Below, piece by piece: positions 40,717 through 43,622 of a stretch of 43,622 bases of DNA. Source of the stretch: Geosporobacter sp040797825 (GTDB lineage Bacteria; Bacillota; Clostridia; Peptostreptococcales; Thermotaleaceae); contig JBFNEZ010000014.1 of assembly GCA_040797825.1 (NCBI GenBank), positions 1-43,622 of the forward strand, written 5' to 3'. Every line of letters starts with the position of its first letter. Position 1 is the stretch's first letter. Position numbers and translations under genes: made by a program. The notes under the pieces are model-generated. The model was given only the letters and a program-made list of their open reading frames with translations, was not told the DNA's origin and did not search any database.

Positions 40717-40932
40717 ATGCCATTAACCATGTTGCCCGTAGGGAAAGAAGCTGTTGTCAATAGATGTGTGGCTAAGGAAGCAACAAAGAAATTTCTCGAA
40801 GGCCTAGGAATTTTACCGGGAACAGCTATATCTGTATTGGCTGAAATAAATGGAGATTTGATAGTATGCATCAAAGGCTCTAGAGTGGCATTAAATAAAG
40901 GTATTGCCCAGCAGCTTATGGTGCAAGTATAA
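40717..40932 (+). CDS. feoA: FeoA-family protein (first copy)
   Basis: 71-residue SH3-like FeoA domain protein that assists ferrous iron import by FeoB. The family pattern is KKFLEGLGILPGTAISVLAEINGDLIVCIKGSRVALNKGIA: a turn at LGILPGT, then the SH3-like strands ending GSRVAL. The ATG at 40717 follows GGGGAG; a longer frame from 40660 would run through the Fur-like box and is unlikely. It is the first of two tandem feoA genes. Confidence 0.87.
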   Translation: MPLTMLPVGKEAVVNRCVAKEATKKFLEGLGILPGTAISVLAEINGDLIVCIKGSRVALNKGIAQQLMVQV

Positions 40933-41012
40933 AAACAAAAAAATTTTAAATATTAATGATAATGAATACTAGTTTCACATTAATATTCATATCAATTAAA
41001 GGGGGGATAAGG

Positions 41013-41243
41013 ATGATAGTTTCTTTAAAGGAGCTAAAACCTAACGAAAGTGGCACCATTAAAAGCATAGGGGGCAGCGGCCCTATTCGCAGAAGGCTGA
41101 TGGATATGGGTGTAACACCTGGAGCAAAGGTGATCATGAAGAAAGTTGCACCACTTGGAGATCCTATTGAAGTAAATATAAGGGGTTATGAGCTAAGCAT
41201 CAGAAAAGCCGAAGCGGATCAAGTGACAGTTGAGAAGATATAG
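41013..41243 (+). CDS. feoA: FeoA-family protein (second copy)
   Basis: 76-residue FeoA protein with the usual layout: ESGTIKSIGGSGPIRRRLMDMGVTPGAKVIMKK, then DPIEVNIRGYELSIRKAEADQVTV. The typical RRRLMDMGVTPG turn is stronger than in copy one. Start ATG 41013 is preceded by GGGGGG; an earlier frame start at 40956 lies in the Fur-like dyad. FeoB begins 21 bases later. Two separate FeoA proteins occur in several clostridial feo loci; a division of roles is not known. Confidence 0.92.
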   Translation: MIVSLKELKPNESGTIKSIGGSGPIRRRLMDMGVTPGAKVIMKKVAPLGDPIEVNIRGYELSIRKAEADQVTVEKI

Positions 41244-41264
41244 GTAAGATAAGGGGGAGAAAAA

Positions 41265-43322
41265 ATGGCTTATCGTTTTGCGCTAGCGGGTAACCCAAAC
41301 TGTGGGAAAACAACGCTTTTTAACAGTTTAACCGGAAGCAATGCACACGTGGGAAATTGGCCTGGTGTAACGGTGGAAAGAAAAGAGGGGAAATGCAAAA
41401 AGTCTGGAGAAGACATTAATATTATTGACTTACCGGGAATTTATTCTCTTTCACCCTATACTCCAGAGGAAGTTATTGCCAGGGATTATCTTTCGCAGGA
41501 AAAACCCAATCTCATCATCAATATTGTAGATGCATCAAACATTGAGAGAAATCTTTATCTGACAACCCAGTTGATGGAGTTGGAAATTCCTATGGTAATT
41601 GCATTAAATATGATGGATGAGGTTAAAAAAAGAGGAGATCAAATTAATATAGCAGGATTGGAAAAAGAATTGGGTATACCCATCATTCCCATTACAGCTA
41701 CAAAAGCTGAAGGGATTAAAGAACTTATTGAAAGGGCAACAGAACAAGCAAAGAATCCAAAGCCCATTAAAAAGAGTGTCTTAGAAAAAACACAATTAGG
41801 AGATGTAATTGAGGGTGTGCAGCAAATACTCAATCAGGCAGGATATGGAAATACACTCTATTATGCTATAAAGCTATTAGAAAAAGATACAATTATAAAG
41901 GAAAAATTAAAATTAGATCCAGCCTTGGCAAAATCTATTGATGAAATGGCTGTGGCAGCAGAAGAAAAGACTGAAGATGAAATTGAAACCATGATTGCTG
42001 ATTTAAGATATAGATATATCAGCGAAATCACTTCGAAATATATTAAAAAAGGCAAAGCACAAGGGGAGCTTTCTTTTTCTGATAAAATAGACAATATTGT
42101 TACAAGCCGAATATTAGGACTTCCTATTTTTTTCTTAATTATGTATGCAGTATTCCAAATTGCCTTAGGGCCTATTGGGACAGCCATAGCCGATCCCTTT
42201 GCAGAGTTTACTGGTGAAGTAATACCAGAGGCAGTGGCTGGTTTTCTCGAAAGCGTAGGTGTTTCAGATTTTCTGATGAGCCTTGTTGTAGACGGTATAT
42301 TTGCAGGATTAGGCGCATTATTAGGCTTTTTACCTTTGATATTATTATTGTTCCTGTGCCTTTCCATATTGGAAGACAGCGGTTATATGGCAAGGGTGGC
42401 CTTCGTAATGGATAGAGTGTTTAGACCCTTTGGCCTTTCAGGTAAAGCATTTGTTCCCCTATTGATGGGTTATGGCTGTGCGATACCAGCAATTATGGGT
42501 ACAAGAACCCTAGAAGATGATAAAAGCAGAAAGCTGACAATCACATTGATGCCCTTTATGTCTTGCGGAGCCAGAATACCTGTGTATGCCGTATTTGCAG
42601 GAGCTTTTTTCGCATCGAATCAAGGAAGTGTTGTTTTCAGCATTTATGCCTTGGGCGTTATCGTCGCCATGCTATCCTGTGTATTGTTAAATAAAACTGT
42701 ATTCAAAGGAGAAGCACCTCCCTTTGTGATGGAACTGCCACCCTATCGAATTCCAAGCTTAAAATCTGTAGTGATACATACTTGGGATAAGGCAAAGGGA
42801 TATATTGTAAAGGTAGGTACGATTCTACTTTCTATGATGGTTGTTATCTGGTTCTGCCAGACCTTCAATTTTGCCTTTGAGATGGTTGAAGATTCTGCTG
42901 ATAGTATATTCGGTGTAATTGGTGGATGGATTGCACCCTTGTTCACAGCAAATGGTTTTGGTCTAATTAAAGGAACTTCAGAGATTCACTGGCAAATTGG
43001 AGCGGCTTTATTAACCGGTTTAATTGCTAAAGAAGCTGTTGTAGGTACATTGGGCATCCTCTACATTGGTCAAGAGTTGGAAGAATTGACAGGAGCACTG
43101 GGGACAGCTCTTGAGGCCCATTTTACACCTTTGTCTGCTTATGCCCTGATGGTATTTGTGCTTCTATATGCACCTTGCTTTGCAGCAATTGCAACAGCTA
43201 AGAAAGAGTTAAATTCATGGAAATGGACCTTGTTTACTGTTGCTTATCAGTGTGGCATTGCTTGGTTTGTATCCATGCTGGTGTATCAAATTGGAAGTTT
43301 ATTAGGCATCGGACTGGCATAG
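41265..43322 (+). CDS. feoB: Ferrous iron transporter FeoB
   Basis: 685-residue FeoB, the membrane permease for ferrous iron. The N-terminal G protein domain has G1 GNPNCGKTT (9-17), G3 DLPG (55-58) followed by the SLSPYTPEE region, and NMMDE for G4. A regulatory helical domain follows (about 170-275). From about 280 there are the membrane helices with the Cys-containing MGYGCAIPAIMGTRT and FMSCGARIPVYAVFAGAFF, the pore segments of FeoB. AAGGGGGAG precedes the ATG. With feoA upstream and the Cys-rich peptide downstream it forms a complete feo operon. Confidence 0.97.
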   Translation: MAYRFALAGNPNCGKTTLFNSLTGSNAHVGNWPGVTVERKEGKCKKSGEDINIIDLPGIYSLSPYTPEEVIARDYLSQEKPNLIINIVDASNIERNLYLTTQLMELEIPMVIALNMMDEVKKRGDQINIAGLEKELGIPIIPITATKAEGIKELIERATEQAKNPKPIKKSVLEKTQLGDVIEGVQQILNQAGYGNTLYYAIKLLEKDTIIKEKLKLDPALAKSIDEMAVAAEEKTEDEIETMIADLRYRYISEITSKYIKKGKAQGELSFSDKIDNIVTSRILGLPIFFLIMYAVFQIALGPIGTAIADPFAEFTGEVIPEAVAGFLESVGVSDFLMSLVVDGIFAGLGALLGFLPLILLLFLCLSILEDSGYMARVAFVMDRVFRPFGLSGKAFVPLLMGYGCAIPAIMGTRTLEDDKSRKLTITLMPFMSCGARIPVYAVFAGAFFASNQGSVVFSIYALGVIVAMLSCVLLNKTVFKGEAPPFVMELPPYRIPSLKSVVIHTWDKAKGYIVKVGTILLSMMVVIWFCQTFNFAFEMVEDSADSIFGVIGGWIAPLFTANGFGLIKGTSEIHWQIGAALLTGLIAKEAVVGTLGILYIGQELEELTGALGTALEAHFTPLSAYALMVFVLLYAPCFAAIATAKKELNSWKWTLFTVAYQCGIAWFVSMLVYQIGSLLGIGLA

Positions 43323-43407
43323 AGCAATAAGGGGAAATTCTCTAAGGCCATGCAAGGCTTTTCTATTCTGAGTGTCTTCTAAATTCATAAAGAAAGAAGG
43401 GAAAAAA

Positions 43408-43557
43408 ATGGCTGATTTTATAGTTGGAGGATTGATTGTAGTGATTGTTGCCGTAAGCATATATCGCTATGTAAAAAGACAGAAATCTGGAGGAGGCTGC
43501 GACAGCTGCGGCGATTCTTGTGAAATATCCGATAAATGTGGAAGCCATAAGCCTTAA
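43408..43557 (+). CDS. FeoB-associated Cys-rich membrane peptide
   Basis: 49-residue peptide: one membrane helix (about 4-20, FIVGGLIVVIVAVSIY), a basic stretch (RYVKRQK), then a Cys-rich tail CDSCGDSC...DKCGSHKP with four cysteines in two CxxC-like pairs. This layout matches the short FeoB-associated Cys-rich proteins found beside feoB in anaerobes, thought to bind metal or sense redox. GAAAGAAGGG precedes the ATG. An earlier in-frame start at 43372 is less well supported. A terminator closes the operon. Confidence 0.85.
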   Translation: MADFIVGGLIVVIVAVSIYRYVKRQKSGGGCDSCGDSCEISDKCGSHKP

Positions 43558-43579
43558 GAATAGAGTTTCTAATAAAAAT

Positions 43580-43622
43580 AAGGGCTGCACCAGAATAAGA
43601 AATCCTGGGTGCAGCCCTTTTA
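43580..43622 (+). terminator. Terminator of the feo operon
   Basis: AAGGGCTGCACC (43580-43591) pairs with GGTGCAGCCCTT (43608-43619); the T run is cut by the window's end. Confidence 0.8.

Noticed and set aside
41861..42367. 168-codon minus-strand frame opposite feoB
   Set aside because: Antisense to conserved FeoB membrane helices; Ser/Ile-rich with no ribosome site or family features.

Overview
This window looks like a low-GC, spore-forming, anaerobic Firmicute of the class Clostridia, possibly Alkaliphilus-like. The evidence is the AT-rich sequence, strong AGGAGG ribosome sites, TTG/GTG starts, a CotF-type spore coat protein, a T-box leader, a FeoA/FeoB ferrous-iron locus, SufS-like and DsrE-like proteins and NhaC/TRAP sodium-linked transport. 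The genus assignment is inference. I see no rRNA, IS element, prophage or CRISPR array. One tRNA-Lys(CUU) is present.

Layout. 0-4.3 kb: an ABC-F ATPase (minus strand), a small zinc-ribbon protein, and a sensor with both GGDEF and HD-GYP domains for cyclic-di-GMP turnover. 4.4-8.0 kb: a heterodimeric ABC exporter pair with a palindromic operator over its promoter. 8.1-19.1 kb: an apparently dedicated catabolic locus. It holds a TRAP transporter (DctP-Q-M), an AEC permease, an iron alcohol dehydrogenase, a GntR/FCD regulator, a RocB-like M20 deacylase, a class-III aminotransferase, an NhaC antiporter and a small membrane protein. Two copies of an 18-nt GntR-type operator core mark the two ends of the regulated block. 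The best reading is import of an N-acylated amino acid, deacylation, transamination to a semialdehyde and reduction by the alcohol dehydrogenase; the substrate is unknown.

19.2-24.5 kb: a membrane-anchored TPR/lytic transglycosylase, a convergent two-component system, a PanE-family reductase and tRNA-Lys. 24.8-27.3 kb: a CotF-like coat protein and glutaminyl-tRNA synthetase. 27.4-31 kb (all minus strand): a second two-component system, a DUF4342 protein with a His-rich linker, and a 69-residue unknown protein. That last gene sits directly behind a strong promoter and a full T-box leader whose specifier reads best as CUC (Leu); the protein contains only one leucine. 31.1-36.5 kb: the oxidative pentose phosphate pair gnd-zwf (with unusual start codons), a cyclase-family hydrolase, a TVP38/DedA-like membrane protein, a flavin split-barrel protein and a GNAT acetyltransferase. 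36.5-38.5 kb (minus): a DsrE-like protein and a cysteine-desulfurase-like enzyme. 38.6-40.3 kb: a homodimer-type ABC exporter. 40.7-43.6 kb: feoA-feoA-feoB and a Cys-rich FeoB-associated peptide behind a Fur-like box.

The strongest leads are the T-box in front of the tiny leucine-poor protein and the GntR-controlled deacylase/aminotransferase/dehydrogenase locus with its TRAP importer.
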